A stretch of 61,438 bases of DNA, from the NCBI GenBank assembly GCA_964390555.1, contig CAYMJU010000115.1, positions 1 through 61,438 of the forward strand. The letters are read 5' to 3'. The notes under the pieces are model-generated. The model had not been told where the DNA came from. It made no database searches and was given only the letters and a program-made list of their open reading frames with translations. Source of the DNA: CAVTWS01 sp964390555 (GTDB lineage Bacteria; Actinomycetota; Acidimicrobiia; Acidimicrobiales; SHLQ01). The position numbers and the translations under genes were made by a program. The stretch's first letter is position 1, and each line of letters begins with the position of its first letter. This document shows positions 17,281-25,747 of the stretch, piece after piece.

Positions 17281-18117
17281 CTAATCGGGGGCTGTGACAG
17301 CGGTTTCTGGCAGCGCCAGGAGGCTGTCGAGGTCGACGGTGCGGCCCGACCACGGCAGGGCGGCGGTGTGGGTGATGAAACGGTTTCCGGTGAAGGTGTG
17401 GATCTGGAACCCGGGCGGCTCGTCGGTCAGCACGGGGGAGACCGACGGGTCGAGGGCCAGGCCGACCTGGTGAGCGGTCGACGGGCACACGCTGACTGTC
17501 GCGTGGGCGATCCGGGTCTGGATCGACCGGTGGATGTGTCCGCAGACGATCAACCCGACCTGATGGTGGCCGGCCAGCACCTCGGCAAAGCGTTCCTTGC
17601 CACTCATACCGATGGCGTCCATCCACCATATGCCGGTCTCGAACGGCGGGAAGTGCATGAACACCAGCGTCGGCTGGTCGGGCACCGCCCCGAGCGTGGC
17701 ATCGAGCCACGCGGCCCGGTCCTCGGGGAACACACCGTCGTGGCGACCGGGAACGGTCGTGTCGATAGCGACCAGGCGAACCTCGTGGTCGTCGATGGCG
17801 TAGCTGCAGTGGCCGTCGGCACGATCGTTCGGGAGGAAGTCGGGCAGGGCCGTCTCGAGCACCCGCCGGTCGTCGTGGTTCCCGGGCAACACGTACATCG
17901 GCCGGTCGATCGGTTCGAGAACTTCGCGCAGGAGGGCGTACTCGGCTTCAGTCCCTTCGTCGACCAGGTCGCCGGTGACTATCACGACATCCGGGTTGCT
18001 CACATGCGCGGCGAGTTGGCGTACGGCGAGCGAGGCGTTGGCGTTGCTGTCGACGAAGCGGCGCATGCCCCCGGCCTTGTCGGTGACGTGGAGATCGCTG
18101 ATCTGGGCGATGCGCAC
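17281..18117 (-). CDS. Class III cyclic nucleotide phosphodiesterase-type metallophosphoesterase
   Basis: A calcineurin-like dinuclear metallophosphoesterase of 278 residues, related to CpdA/Rv0805 enzymes that hydrolyse 3',5'-cAMP. All metal ligands are present in order: SDLHVTD (N-terminus), TGDLVDEG, LPGNHDD, FMHFPP and CGHIHRS. Substrate is inferred; many such enzymes are promiscuous. The GTG start has GGGAG upstream. It lies 27 bp after deoD on the same strand and may be co-transcribed. Confidence 0.85.
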   Translation of the reverse strand: MRIAQISDLHVTDKAGGMRRFVDSNANASLAVRQLAAHVSNPDVVIVTGDLVDEGTEAEYALLREVLEPIDRPMYVLPGNHDDRRVLETALPDFLPNDRADGHCSYAIDDHEVRLVAIDTTVPGRHDGVFPEDRAAWLDATLGAVPDQPTLVFMHFPPFETGIWWMDAIGMSGKERFAEVLAGHHQVGLIVCGHIHRSIQTRIAHATVSVCPSTAHQVGLALDPSVSPVLTDEPPGFQIHTFTGNRFITHTAALPWSGRTVDLDSLLALPETAVTAPD

Positions 18118-18144
18118 AGCCGGCTCCCTTCTATGGTCGGCGCC

Positions 18145-18882
18145 TCAGGCGCCAGGGGTGAGGGCGTCGAGCACGAGGGTGACCATGTCGCCCAAGGTCC
18201 GTTCGCGCTCGTCGGGGGGTAGGAACTCGTTGTCGATCAGGCTGTCCGACACGGTGTTGACCGCCAGCGCCTCGACGCCGCGTTCGGCGGCGATGCTGTA
18301 GAGGCCGGCGGCCTCCATCTCGAGGGCCAGCACGCCCATACGCCGGGCGTAGTCGTACTGCTCGAGCGGGGTCCGGCCGTCGAGCGGACCGTAGAACAGG
18401 TCCGAGGACAACACGTTGCCGACGTGCACGTCGACCGCGGTTGTCGGGGCGGCGGCCATCACCGGCTCGAGCAGCGACCAACTGGCCGTTGCCGCGAAGT
18501 CGAATCCACCGAAGCGGCGACGGTTGACCGTCGAGTCGGTGCACGCGCCGAGGGCCACGACGACATCGCGCATCTTCACGTGGGGCTGGATCGACCCGCA
18601 GCTGCCGACCCGCACGAGGCGACGAACGCCGTAGAACTCGATCAGCTCGGTGACGTAGATGCTCGCCGATGGAATGCCCATGCCGGTGCCCATGACCGAG
18701 ACGCGTTGCCCGCGGTAGGTCCCGGTGTAGCCGAGCATGTTGCGAACCCCGGTGACCTGCTCGGGGTCGGCGAGGAACATCTCGGCGATCCACCTGGCGC
18801 GCAGCGGATCACCGGGCAGGAGCACGAGCTCGGCGAAGGCCCCATCGGGCGCCGACATGTGGGGTGTGGGCATGGCCGCCAT
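18145..18882 (-). CDS. deoD: Purine-nucleoside phosphorylase, DeoD type
   Basis: Converts purine (deoxy)nucleosides plus phosphate to base and (deoxy)ribose-1-phosphate. The 245-residue product aligns closely with the hexameric E. coli enzyme: TPHMSAPDGAFA, LLPGDPLRARWIAE, SVMGTGMGIPSASIY, VGSCGSIQPHVKMRDVV, VLALEMEAAGLY and the catalytic Asp in NTVSD. ATG 18882 gives three residues more than the internal ATG at 18873, which aligns best with E. coli, so either may be used. It is divergent from the nucleoside transporter operon and functionally linked to it. Confidence 0.95.
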   Translation of the reverse strand: MAAMPTPHMSAPDGAFAELVLLPGDPLRARWIAEMFLADPEQVTGVRNMLGYTGTYRGQRVSVMGTGMGIPSASIYVTELIEFYGVRRLVRVGSCGSIQPHVKMRDVVVALGACTDSTVNRRRFGGFDFAATASWSLLEPVMAAAPTTAVDVHVGNVLSSDLFYGPLDGRTPLEQYDYARRMGVLALEMEAAGLYSIAAERGVEALAVNTVSDSLIDNEFLPPDERERTLGDMVTLVLDALTPGA

Positions 18883-18936
18883 GGTGCCAGATGTCGCAGG
18901 GGTCGGGGTGACGGAACGTCGGGACCTGGCCGGGGG

Positions 18937-18942
18937 TAGAGT
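18937..18942 (+). promoter_or_regulatory. Candidate -10 element of the nucleoside uptake operon
   Basis: TAGAGT lies 45 nt before the lipoprotein ATG in the 105-bp divergent region. Unlike other genes here, the leader carries a good ribosome-binding site (GGAGGGA just before ATG 18988). Confidence 0.35.
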
Positions 18943-18987
18943 GCGAGCGCGTCACCGGGAGGGTGGCCAAAACTCCGGAGGGAATCC

Positions 18988-20109
18988 ATGCGAAAGCAAC
19001 TACGGCTCCTGTTAGCGCTCCTGGCGCTGCTGGGCCTCATAGCCGCCAGCTGCGGTGACGACGACGACGATGCCGGCGACGACGGTGCTGCTGCCGACGA
19101 CGGTGGCGACACCGGCGGCGACGCGCCCGCCAGCGACGTCAGCGTCGGACTGGTCTACGACATCGGCGGCCGCGGCGACTTGTCGTTCAACGACGCGGCT
19201 GCGGCCGGTGTCGAGCGGGCTGCGGCCGAGCTCGGCATCACCTTCACCGAGGCGTCGCCCAACGACGACGGCTCGAACCGGCTCGAGCTGCTCGACCTGG
19301 CCGCCAGCGAGCACGATGTCGTGCTGGCCATCGGCTTCCTGTTCGAGGGCGACGCCGCGGCATCCGGTGCAGCGAACCCCGGCGTCAACTACGGCGTCAT
19401 CGACAGCGCCATGTTGAACTTCGCCGTCGACGGTGCGCCCTATGGCGACAACATCGCCGGCCTGGTGTTCGCCGAGGAGCAGGGCTCGTTCCTCGTCGGT
19501 GTCGCCGCCGCGCTCAAGACCACGACGGATCACGTCGGGTTCATCGGCGGTGTGTCCGGCGTCGGTGGCCTGATCGAGAAGTTCGAGGCCGGCTACCGCG
19601 CCGGTGTCGCGGCCGTGAACCCCGACATCGTGATCGACATCGAGTACATCACTGCCGCTCCTGACTTCGACGGCTTCAACGCCCCCGACCGGGCCAAGGA
19701 GATCGCCCTCGCCATGTACGAAGGCGGCGCCGACATCGTCTACCACGCGGCCGGCGGCTCCGGCCTCGGGATGTTCGATGCCGCGGCCGAGTTCAGCGCC
19801 GGCGGCACCAAGGTGTGGGGCATCGGCGTCGACTCCGACCAGTACAACCTGGTCGATCCGTCGGTGCAGGAGTTCGTGCTCACGTCGATGCTGAAGCGGG
19901 TTGACGTGGCCGTGTTCGAGGCCATCCAGGCCCACGTCGATGGCACGTTCACCGCCGGCCCGACCACCTATGACCTCTCCGTCGATGGCGTCGGCTACTC
20001 CACGACAGGCGGGTTCCTCGACGACATCGTCGACCAGATCGAGGAGTTCAAGGCTCAGATCATCGCCGGCGACATCGTCGTACCGACCGATCCGACCACG
20101 CTCGACTGA
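18988..20109 (+). CDS. BMP-family nucleoside-binding lipoprotein
   Basis: A 373-residue extracellular substrate-binding protein of the Bmp/PnrA (Med) family, which binds purine and pyrimidine nucleosides. It has a lipoprotein signal (hydrophobic residues 6-20, Cys about 22 in AASCG), an acidic Asp/Gly linker, and the family's opening VGLVYDIGGRGDLSFND. It would deliver nucleosides to the ATPase and permeases encoded downstream, matching the BmpA-NupABC arrangement of other bacteria. It is the first gene of the operon and is followed by a strong hairpin that could raise its level relative to the membrane components. Confidence 0.9.
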   Translation: MRKQLRLLLALLALLGLIAASCGDDDDDAGDDGAAADDGGDTGGDAPASDVSVGLVYDIGGRGDLSFNDAAAAGVERAAAELGITFTEASPNDDGSNRLELLDLAASEHDVVLAIGFLFEGDAAASGAANPGVNYGVIDSAMLNFAVDGAPYGDNIAGLVFAEEQGSFLVGVAAALKTTTDHVGFIGGVSGVGGLIEKFEAGYRAGVAAVNPDIVIDIEYITAAPDFDGFNAPDRAKEIALAMYEGGADIVYHAAGGSGLGMFDAAAEFSAGGTKVWGIGVDSDQYNLVDPSVQEFVLTSMLKRVDVAVFEAIQAHVDGTFTAGPTTYDLSVDGVGYSTTGGFLDDIVDQIEEFKAQIIAGDIVVPTDPTTLD

Positions 20110-20133
20110 TCAACAACCGCATTGAGCGCTGCG

Positions 20134-20163
20134 AACGGGACCGGACTACAGTCCGGTCCCGTT
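20134..20163 (+). terminator. Intercistronic hairpin (attenuator or mRNA stabiliser)
   Basis: A perfect 14-bp inverted repeat (AACGGGACCGGACT / AGTCCGGTCCCGTT) with only two central bases lies 24 bp after the lipoprotein stop. No long U-tract follows, so partial termination or 3'-end protection fits better than a full stop. Confidence 0.6.
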
Positions 20164-20184
20164 CTCGCGTCTCCGGGGGGGATC

Positions 20185-21708
20185 GTGGCTGCCGCCATCG
20201 AGTTGATCGGTATCACCAAGCGCTTCCCAGGGGTCGTGGCCAACGACGATGTCACCATCGCCGTCGAGGACGGCGAGATCCATGCCATCTGCGGCGAGAA
20301 CGGCGCCGGTAAGTCCACGCTCATGAAGATCCTCTACGGCATGTACGCGGCCGACGAGGGGGTCATGAAGGTCTTCGGGAACGAGATCCGCTTCTCGTCG
20401 CCTTCGGCGGCCATCGACGCCGGAATCGGCATGGTGCACCAGCACTTCATGCTCGCCGACCAGCTCTCGGTGCTCGAGAACGTGATCCTCGGCTCCGAAC
20501 CGACGTCGTTCGGAGGACTCATAGATTTCGGTGCCGCCCGAGCCCATCTCCGCGAGGTGAGCGAGGCCTACGGGCTCGACGTCGACCCCGACGAGCCGAT
20601 CGCCAACCTCGAGGTCGGCGAGCGCCAGCGGGTCGAGATCATCAAGGTCCTGTACCGCGGCGCCAAGGTCCTCATTCTCGACGAGCCGACCGCCGTTCTC
20701 GTGCCACAAGAGGTCGAAGAGCTGTTCCGCAACCTCCGCGAGCTCAAAGCGGGGGGGGCGACGATCCTGTTCATCGATCACAAGCTCGACGAGGTGCTCG
20801 CCATCGCCGACAAGATCACCGTCATCCGCCAGGGTCGCACCGTCGCCACCGTCAAGCCGGCCGACGTCACCGCCGCCGATCTGGCCGAGCTGATGATCGG
20901 CTCGGAGCTTCCCACGCCCGCCACCACGGGAACGACCGTCACCGAAGACGTGGCGCTCGAGATCTCGGGTGTCACCGTCGTCGACGAGGGGCGCCCGGTG
21001 ATCGACGACGTGTCATTGTCGGTCCACCGGGGCGAGGTGGTGGGGATCGCCGGAGTCGAGGGCAACGGGCAAGCCGAGCTGGTGGCCGCGATCCTCGGCA
21101 CTCTCATACCGTCCGCCGGCACCATCTCGTTGATGGGGTCCGACGTCAGCAAGGCCTCGGTCCGGCACCGGCGCGAGGCCGGATTGGGGTACATCCCTCA
21201 GGACCGCCATCGCGACGGTCTGCTGCTGTCGGCGCCGCTCTACGAGAACGCGGCTCTCGGCCACCAGACCCGCGCCCCGTTCGCTCGAGGCTTGTGGATC
21301 GATCGCGAGGGCCGCCGCGCCCGGACCGAGTCGATCAAGTCCGACTACGACGTGCGCACACCGTCGATCGACGTCTCGGCCCACGTGCTGTCGGGCGGCA
21401 ACCAGCAGAAGCTGATCGTCGGCCGCGAGATGAGCGCGGGCCCCAACGTGTTGCTCGCCGCCCACCCGACTCGCGGCATCGACGTGGGCGCCCAAGCTGC
21501 GGTGTGGGACCACATCCGGGCTGCTCGAGCCGCCGGCATGGCCACCCTGCTCGTCTCGGCCGACCTCGACGAGCTGATCGGGCTGTCGGACACGATCGTG
21601 GTGATGCTTCGGGGTCGCCTCGTCGCGACGCTCGACCCGGGCACGATCACTCCACGCGAGCTCGGGGCGTACATGACCGGAGCGGCCACCCAGGAGGTAG
21701 CCGGATGA
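20185..21708 (+). CDS. Nucleoside ABC transporter ATPase (two tandem NBDs)
   Basis: A 507-residue NupA-like ATPase with two fused nucleotide-binding domains. The first has an intact Walker A (GENGAGKST, about residue 38), signature EVGERQRVE and Walker B VLILDEPTA. The second has a degenerate Walker A (GVEGNGQAE), signature LSGGNQQKLIVGREM and a Walker B region VLLAAHPTRGIDVG, as is normal for this family, where only one site is fully active. GTG 20185 follows GGGGGG and sits just beyond the hairpin. Its stop overlaps the first permease gene. Confidence 0.93.
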   Translation: MAAAIELIGITKRFPGVVANDDVTIAVEDGEIHAICGENGAGKSTLMKILYGMYAADEGVMKVFGNEIRFSSPSAAIDAGIGMVHQHFMLADQLSVLENVILGSEPTSFGGLIDFGAARAHLREVSEAYGLDVDPDEPIANLEVGERQRVEIIKVLYRGAKVLILDEPTAVLVPQEVEELFRNLRELKAGGATILFIDHKLDEVLAIADKITVIRQGRTVATVKPADVTAADLAELMIGSELPTPATTGTTVTEDVALEISGVTVVDEGRPVIDDVSLSVHRGEVVGIAGVEGNGQAELVAAILGTLIPSAGTISLMGSDVSKASVRHRREAGLGYIPQDRHRDGLLLSAPLYENAALGHQTRAPFARGLWIDREGRRARTESIKSDYDVRTPSIDVSAHVLSGGNQQKLIVGREMSAGPNVLLAAHPTRGIDVGAQAAVWDHIRAARAAGMATLLVSADLDELIGLSDTIVVMLRGRLVATLDPGTITPRELGAYMTGAATQEVAG

Positions 21709-22829
21709 GCCGGACGTTCCGCCAGAACTTCCTGTCGGCGATCGCGGCGCCCGGCACCGCTCTGGTGCTGGCGATCGTCATGTCGTCGATCGTGCTGCTC
21801 GTCTCGGGCTCGAACCCGATCGAGGCCTACGGCGACATGGTCGAATACGCATCGCGACTCGAGATCATGATCGACATCCTGAACCGGGCGACACCGCTCT
21901 ACCTGGCCGGGGTGGCGGCGGCGATCGGTTTCCGGATGAACCTGTTCAACATCGGCATCGAGGGCCAGTACCTGCTCGCGTTCTTGTTCGCCGCCCAGGT
22001 CGGCGGCCACGTGTCGTTGCCGGCCGTCCTCCACGTCGGCCTCATCATGCTCGTCGCCATGGCCGTCGGAGCCGCCTACTCGGGTCTGGCCGGCGTGTTG
22101 AAGGTCACTCGTGGCGTGAACGAGGTCATCTCGACGATCATGCTCAACGCCATCGCCATCTCGGGCATCCTCGCGTGGCTCGTCGCCGAATGGCAGGCCG
22201 GGGGCGCGCTCGACGCCGGAGGTCCGACCCGGGCCGGTACCGAGCCCATCGACGAGTCGGGCCTGTTGCCTCACCTCAACAGCTGGGTCGAGGTCTTCAC
22301 TCGCGAGATCCGGGGCAACGCCGAGCTCGGGGCCATGATCATCGTCGCGTTGGCCATCGGCGCCGGCTATCACGTGTTGTTGCATCTCACCTGGTTCGGT
22401 TTCGATCTGCGGGCGAGCGGTGCCAACCCCCGCGCCGCCGAAGCTGGCGGGGTGCCACCAAAGCGGATGGTCCTGATCGCCATGGTCTTGTCCGGCGCCG
22501 TCGCCGGCCTGATCGGACTCCAAGAGCTGAACGAAGTCGGCTACTTCTCGGCCAACCCGATCAGAGGCCTGGGTCTCACCGGCCTCGCTGTGGCCCTTCT
22601 CGGGCGGCATCACCCGGTCGGCATCGCCGTGGCCGCTCTCATCTTCTCGTTCCTCGACGTGTCCTCCGGCATCCTCCAGCTCACCGGAGCAGCGTCGCGC
22701 GAGATCGTCGTGATCATGCAGGGCGCGATCATCTTCGTGGCCGTGGTCGCCTACGAGATCGCGCGCCGGGCACGTGAGCGAGAAGAGACCCGAACCGCCG
22801 CGGCGGCCCTGGCGACCGGAGCGGCGTGA
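21705..22829 (+). CDS. Nucleoside ABC transporter permease 1
   Basis: A 374-residue integral membrane protein of the BPD_transp_2 family (NupB/YufP-like) with about 8-10 hydrophobic segments. Family motifs include GIEGQYLLAFLFAAQ, VNEVISTIMLN and a cytoplasmic loop GANPRAAEAGGV that contacts the ATPase. ATG 21705 overlaps the ATPase stop (ATGA) and has AGGAGG 7 nt upstream. It pairs with the next gene to form the translocation pore. Confidence 0.92.
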   Translation: MSRTFRQNFLSAIAAPGTALVLAIVMSSIVLLVSGSNPIEAYGDMVEYASRLEIMIDILNRATPLYLAGVAAAIGFRMNLFNIGIEGQYLLAFLFAAQVGGHVSLPAVLHVGLIMLVAMAVGAAYSGLAGVLKVTRGVNEVISTIMLNAIAISGILAWLVAEWQAGGALDAGGPTRAGTEPIDESGLLPHLNSWVEVFTREIRGNAELGAMIIVALAIGAGYHVLLHLTWFGFDLRASGANPRAAEAGGVPPKRMVLIAMVLSGAVAGLIGLQELNEVGYFSANPIRGLGLTGLAVALLGRHHPVGIAVAALIFSFLDVSSGILQLTGAASREIVVIMQGAIIFVAVVAYEIARRAREREETRTAAAALATGAA

Positions 22830-24082
22830 TGGGACTACTGGGACGAATGAGCGCCCTGCCGGCTTGGGCGCGCTGGGCGATCTACGCCGCCATCGGCGTG
22901 TTCGTGCTCACCATCGTTCAGGGATTCGACGACACCAACGCCTTGACCGATGACAGCTCGTCACAAGCCATGCTCCGGTGGGCGGTGCCAATCCTGCTCG
23001 CCGGGTTGGGCGGGCTGTATGCCGAGCGCTGCGGGATCGTGAACATCGGCCTCGAAGGGATGATGATACTCGGGACCTGGTTCGGCGCGTGGGGCGGCAT
23101 CAACTACGGCCCCTGGGCCGGCGTTGCACTCGGGGCGGTCGGCGGCGCTTTGGGCGGCTTGCTGCACGCCGTGGCCACCATCAACTTCGGTGTCGACCAG
23201 GTCATTTCGGGTGTGGCGATCAACATCTTGGCCCCCGGAGTGACCCGCTACTTGTCGTCGGAGATCTTCACGGGATACGAAGGGGGCGCGATCACGCAAT
23301 CGCCGCGAGTGCCGGGCGTTGACAGTTTCACCATGCCGTTGCTGGCCGGGGGTTGGGATACGCCGAGCATGCTCGGCTGGTTCGGCGCGAAGGACTGGTT
23401 CTTCATAAGCGATGTCGCAAACCTCGCCAGGGGCCTCATGGACGACATGTCCTTGTTGACCCTGATCGCGGTCTTGCTGGTGCCGTTCAGCACGTGGCTG
23501 CTGTGGCGCACCCGATTCGGGCTGCGGCTGCGCATCTGCGGCGAGCGGCCCGAGGCCGGCGAGGCCCAGGGCATCGACATCTACCGCTACAAGTACGCCG
23601 GTGTCGTGATCAGCGGAGCGCTGGCCGGCCTGGCCGGTGCCTTCATCGTCAGCCCCGAGCTCGGCGGTAGCTACCTCGAGGGTCAAACCACTGGCCGCGG
23701 CTTCATCGGGATGGCGGCGCTGATCTTCGGCAACTGGAAGCCGGTCGGCGTCCTCGCCGGCGCGCTGTTGTTCGGTTACCCGTTCGGGCTGGGCCTGCGC
23801 GACCTCGACGGCGCCGGTTCCCATTCGCTCCTGCTGGTCAACGCCATCGCCCTCGCCGGCATCGCCCTCTGGGCGGTGGCCCGGGACAAGCGCGTCGACG
23901 CCGTGCTCGCCGGCGTCCTCGCCGGGCTGGCCACCATCTGGTACCTCACGGCCGACACCGTGCCCGACTGGTGGATCAACATCCTTCCGTATGTGATCGT
24001 GCTCGTCGTGCTGATCTTCTTCGCCCAGCGACTCCGCCCCCCCGCCGCCTCCGGTCGCGTGTACCGCAAGGGCGAGACCTAG
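22826..24082 (+). CDS. Nucleoside ABC transporter permease 2
   Basis: A 418-residue partner permease (NupC/YufQ-like). It contains the family's GIVNIGLEGMMILG, FGVDQVISGVAINILA and the coupling-loop motif ICGERPEAGEAQGI. About ten hydrophobic stretches are visible, and the C-terminal ~90 residues add extra membrane segments. Start is either GTG 22826, overlapping the upstream stop, or ATG 22829 three bases later. Two bases separate it from cdd. Confidence 0.92.
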   Translation: MMGLLGRMSALPAWARWAIYAAIGVFVLTIVQGFDDTNALTDDSSSQAMLRWAVPILLAGLGGLYAERCGIVNIGLEGMMILGTWFGAWGGINYGPWAGVALGAVGGALGGLLHAVATINFGVDQVISGVAINILAPGVTRYLSSEIFTGYEGGAITQSPRVPGVDSFTMPLLAGGWDTPSMLGWFGAKDWFFISDVANLARGLMDDMSLLTLIAVLLVPFSTWLLWRTRFGLRLRICGERPEAGEAQGIDIYRYKYAGVVISGALAGLAGAFIVSPELGGSYLEGQTTGRGFIGMAALIFGNWKPVGVLAGALLFGYPFGLGLRDLDGAGSHSLLLVNAIALAGIALWAVARDKRVDAVLAGVLAGLATIWYLTADTVPDWWINILPYVIVLVVLIFFAQRLRPPAASGRVYRKGET

Positions 24083-24083
24083 C

Positions 24084-24470
24084 GTGCTCGTCGATTGGGA
24101 CGAGCTGCGCCGGCGGGCGGTCGAGATCGCCCAGCGCGCCTACGCGCCGTACTCCCGGCTGCGGGTCGGGGCGGCCGCGCTCGTCGACGACGGCCGGATA
24201 GTCACCGGCTGCAACGTCGAGAACGCGTCGTACGGCCTCACGCTGTGCGCCGAGTGCGGCATGGTGTCAGCGCTCGCGGCGAGCGGCGGAGGGCGCCTGG
24301 TCGCAGTCGCATGCGTCGATGGCGACGGCAACGAGCTCACCCCGTGCGGCCGCTGCCGCCAGCTCCTCTTCGAACACGGCGGCGCCGCTTGCCTCGTGAA
24401 CGAGACGGCGACCGTCGGCGACCTCCTCCCCGGCGCCTTCGGCCCCGCCGACCTCCCGGCCGCGCCCTGA
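24084..24470 (+). CDS. cdd: Cytidine deaminase
   Basis: A 128-residue homotetrameric-type cytidine/deoxycytidine deaminase. The zinc site is complete: CNVENASYGLTLCAE (Cys and catalytic Glu) and PCGRCRQLL (two Cys). The substrate-binding APYSRLRVGAA lies near the N-terminus. It converts imported (deoxy)cytidine to (deoxy)uridine, the substrate of the next gene's product. GTG 24084 is two bases after the permease stop, and the stop overlaps the deoA start. Confidence 0.95.
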   Translation: MLVDWDELRRRAVEIAQRAYAPYSRLRVGAAALVDDGRIVTGCNVENASYGLTLCAECGMVSALAASGGGRLVAVACVDGDGNELTPCGRCRQLLFEHGGAACLVNETATVGDLLPGAFGPADLPAAP

Positions 24471-25747
24471 TGAGGAGCATGGTCGAGTGCGTCGTGGCCA
24501 AGCGCGACGGCGGGCGGTTGAGCGACGACGAGATCCGCTGGATCATCGAGAGCTACACCGACGGTCGGATCCCCGACGAGCAGGTCGCGGCGCTGCTCAT
24601 GGCGATCGTGTTCCGCGGTTTCGACGAGAGCGAGCTGGCAACCTGGACCGCCGCCATGATCGCGTCGGGCGAGCGGCTCGATCTGTCCTCGCTGCCGCGG
24701 CCGACGGTAGACAAGCACTCGACTGGTGGCGTCGGCGACAAGGTGTCGCTGATCCTGTGTCCGATGATCGCGGCGTGCGGCGCCGCCGTGCCCCAGTTAT
24801 CGGGTCGCGGCCTCGGCCACACCGGCGGCACGCTCGACAAGCTCGAAGCCATCCCGGGCTGGCGGGCGGCGCTGACCAACGACGAGTTCCTGGCCCAGCT
24901 CCGCGAAGTGGGTGCGGTCATCGCCGCCGCCGGAGCCGGGCTGACGCCGGCGGACCGCAAGCTCTACGCCCTGCGTGATGTCACCGGCACCGTCGAATCC
25001 ATCCCGCTGATCACGAGCTCGATCATGTCGAAGAAGATCGCCGAGGGGACCTCGGGTCTGGTGCTCGACGTCAAGACCGGGTCCGGTGCCTTCATGAACA
25101 CCTACGAACGATCGGTCGAGCTGGCGAGAACCATGGTCGGTATCGGCGAACGCAACGGAGTACGCACCACGGCGCTCGTCACCGACATGGACCAGCCGCT
25201 CGGGCTGAGCGCCGGCAACGCCCTCGAAGTCGTGGAGTCCGTCGAGGTCCTGGCCGGCGGCGGTCCACCCGACCTCATCGAGGTCACGGTGGCGCTGGCC
25301 CGCGAGATGGTCGCCCTCGCCGGGATCGACATCGACCCCGCGGAGACCCTGCGCGACGGCCGGGCCATGGATGTGTGGCGGCGCATGGTCGCCGCGCAAG
25401 GAGGTGATGCCGACGCCGAGTTGGCGCGGGCTCGCGTCGTCGAGGTCGTCGTCGCCGAGCGGGCGGGATTCGTGTCGCGCATCGACGCCAAGGCAGTGGG
25501 TGTCGCCGCGTGGCGACTCGGCGCCGGGCGGGCCCGCAGAGAGGACCCCGTCAGCGCCGCGGCCGGCGTCGTGTTGCGGGCCGTCGCCGGTGACCGGGTC
25601 GAGGCCGGAGCACCACTGCTCGAGCTCCACACCGACGACCCGGCGCGCCTCGCGGGTGCGCTCGAAGCGCTCACGGAGGCGATCGCGCTCGGTGATGAGC
25701 CTCCACCGCCCCGAACGCTCGTCTATGAAAGGATCGGAGCGGCATGA
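24470..25747 (+). CDS. deoA: Thymidine/pyrimidine-nucleoside phosphorylase
   Basis: A 425-residue glycosyltransferase-family-4-type phosphorylase that splits thymidine or (deoxy)uridine to base and (deoxy)ribose-1-phosphate. It shows VAKRDGGRLSDDEI, the phosphate-binding DKHSTGGVGDKVSL, GRGLGHTGGTLDKLE and SSIMSKKIAEGTSGLVLDVK, with a C-terminal PYNP domain (about 335-425). Whether it prefers thymidine (DeoA) or is a broad Pdp cannot be told by eye. Start may be ATG 24470 (overlapping the cdd stop) or ATG 24479, which has GAGGAG close upstream. It overlaps the dioxygenase gene by four bases. Confidence 0.93.
   Translation: MRSMVECVVAKRDGGRLSDDEIRWIIESYTDGRIPDEQVAALLMAIVFRGFDESELATWTAAMIASGERLDLSSLPRPTVDKHSTGGVGDKVSLILCPMIAACGAAVPQLSGRGLGHTGGTLDKLEAIPGWRAALTNDEFLAQLREVGAVIAAAGAGLTPADRKLYALRDVTGTVESIPLITSSIMSKKIAEGTSGLVLDVKTGSGAFMNTYERSVELARTMVGIGERNGVRTTALVTDMDQPLGLSAGNALEVVESVEVLAGGGPPDLIEVTVALAREMVALAGIDIDPAETLRDGRAMDVWRRMVAAQGGDADAELARARVVEVVVAERAGFVSRIDAKAVGVAAWRLGAGRARREDPVSAAAGVVLRAVAGDRVEAGAPLLELHTDDPARLAGALEALTEAIALGDEPPPPRTLVYERIGAA

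Noticed and set aside
18139..18153. GGCGCC-TCA-GGCGCC palindrome at the deoD stop codon as a terminator
   Set aside because: The stem is only 6 bp, overlaps coding sequence and has no U-tract; the downstream gene is on the same strand.
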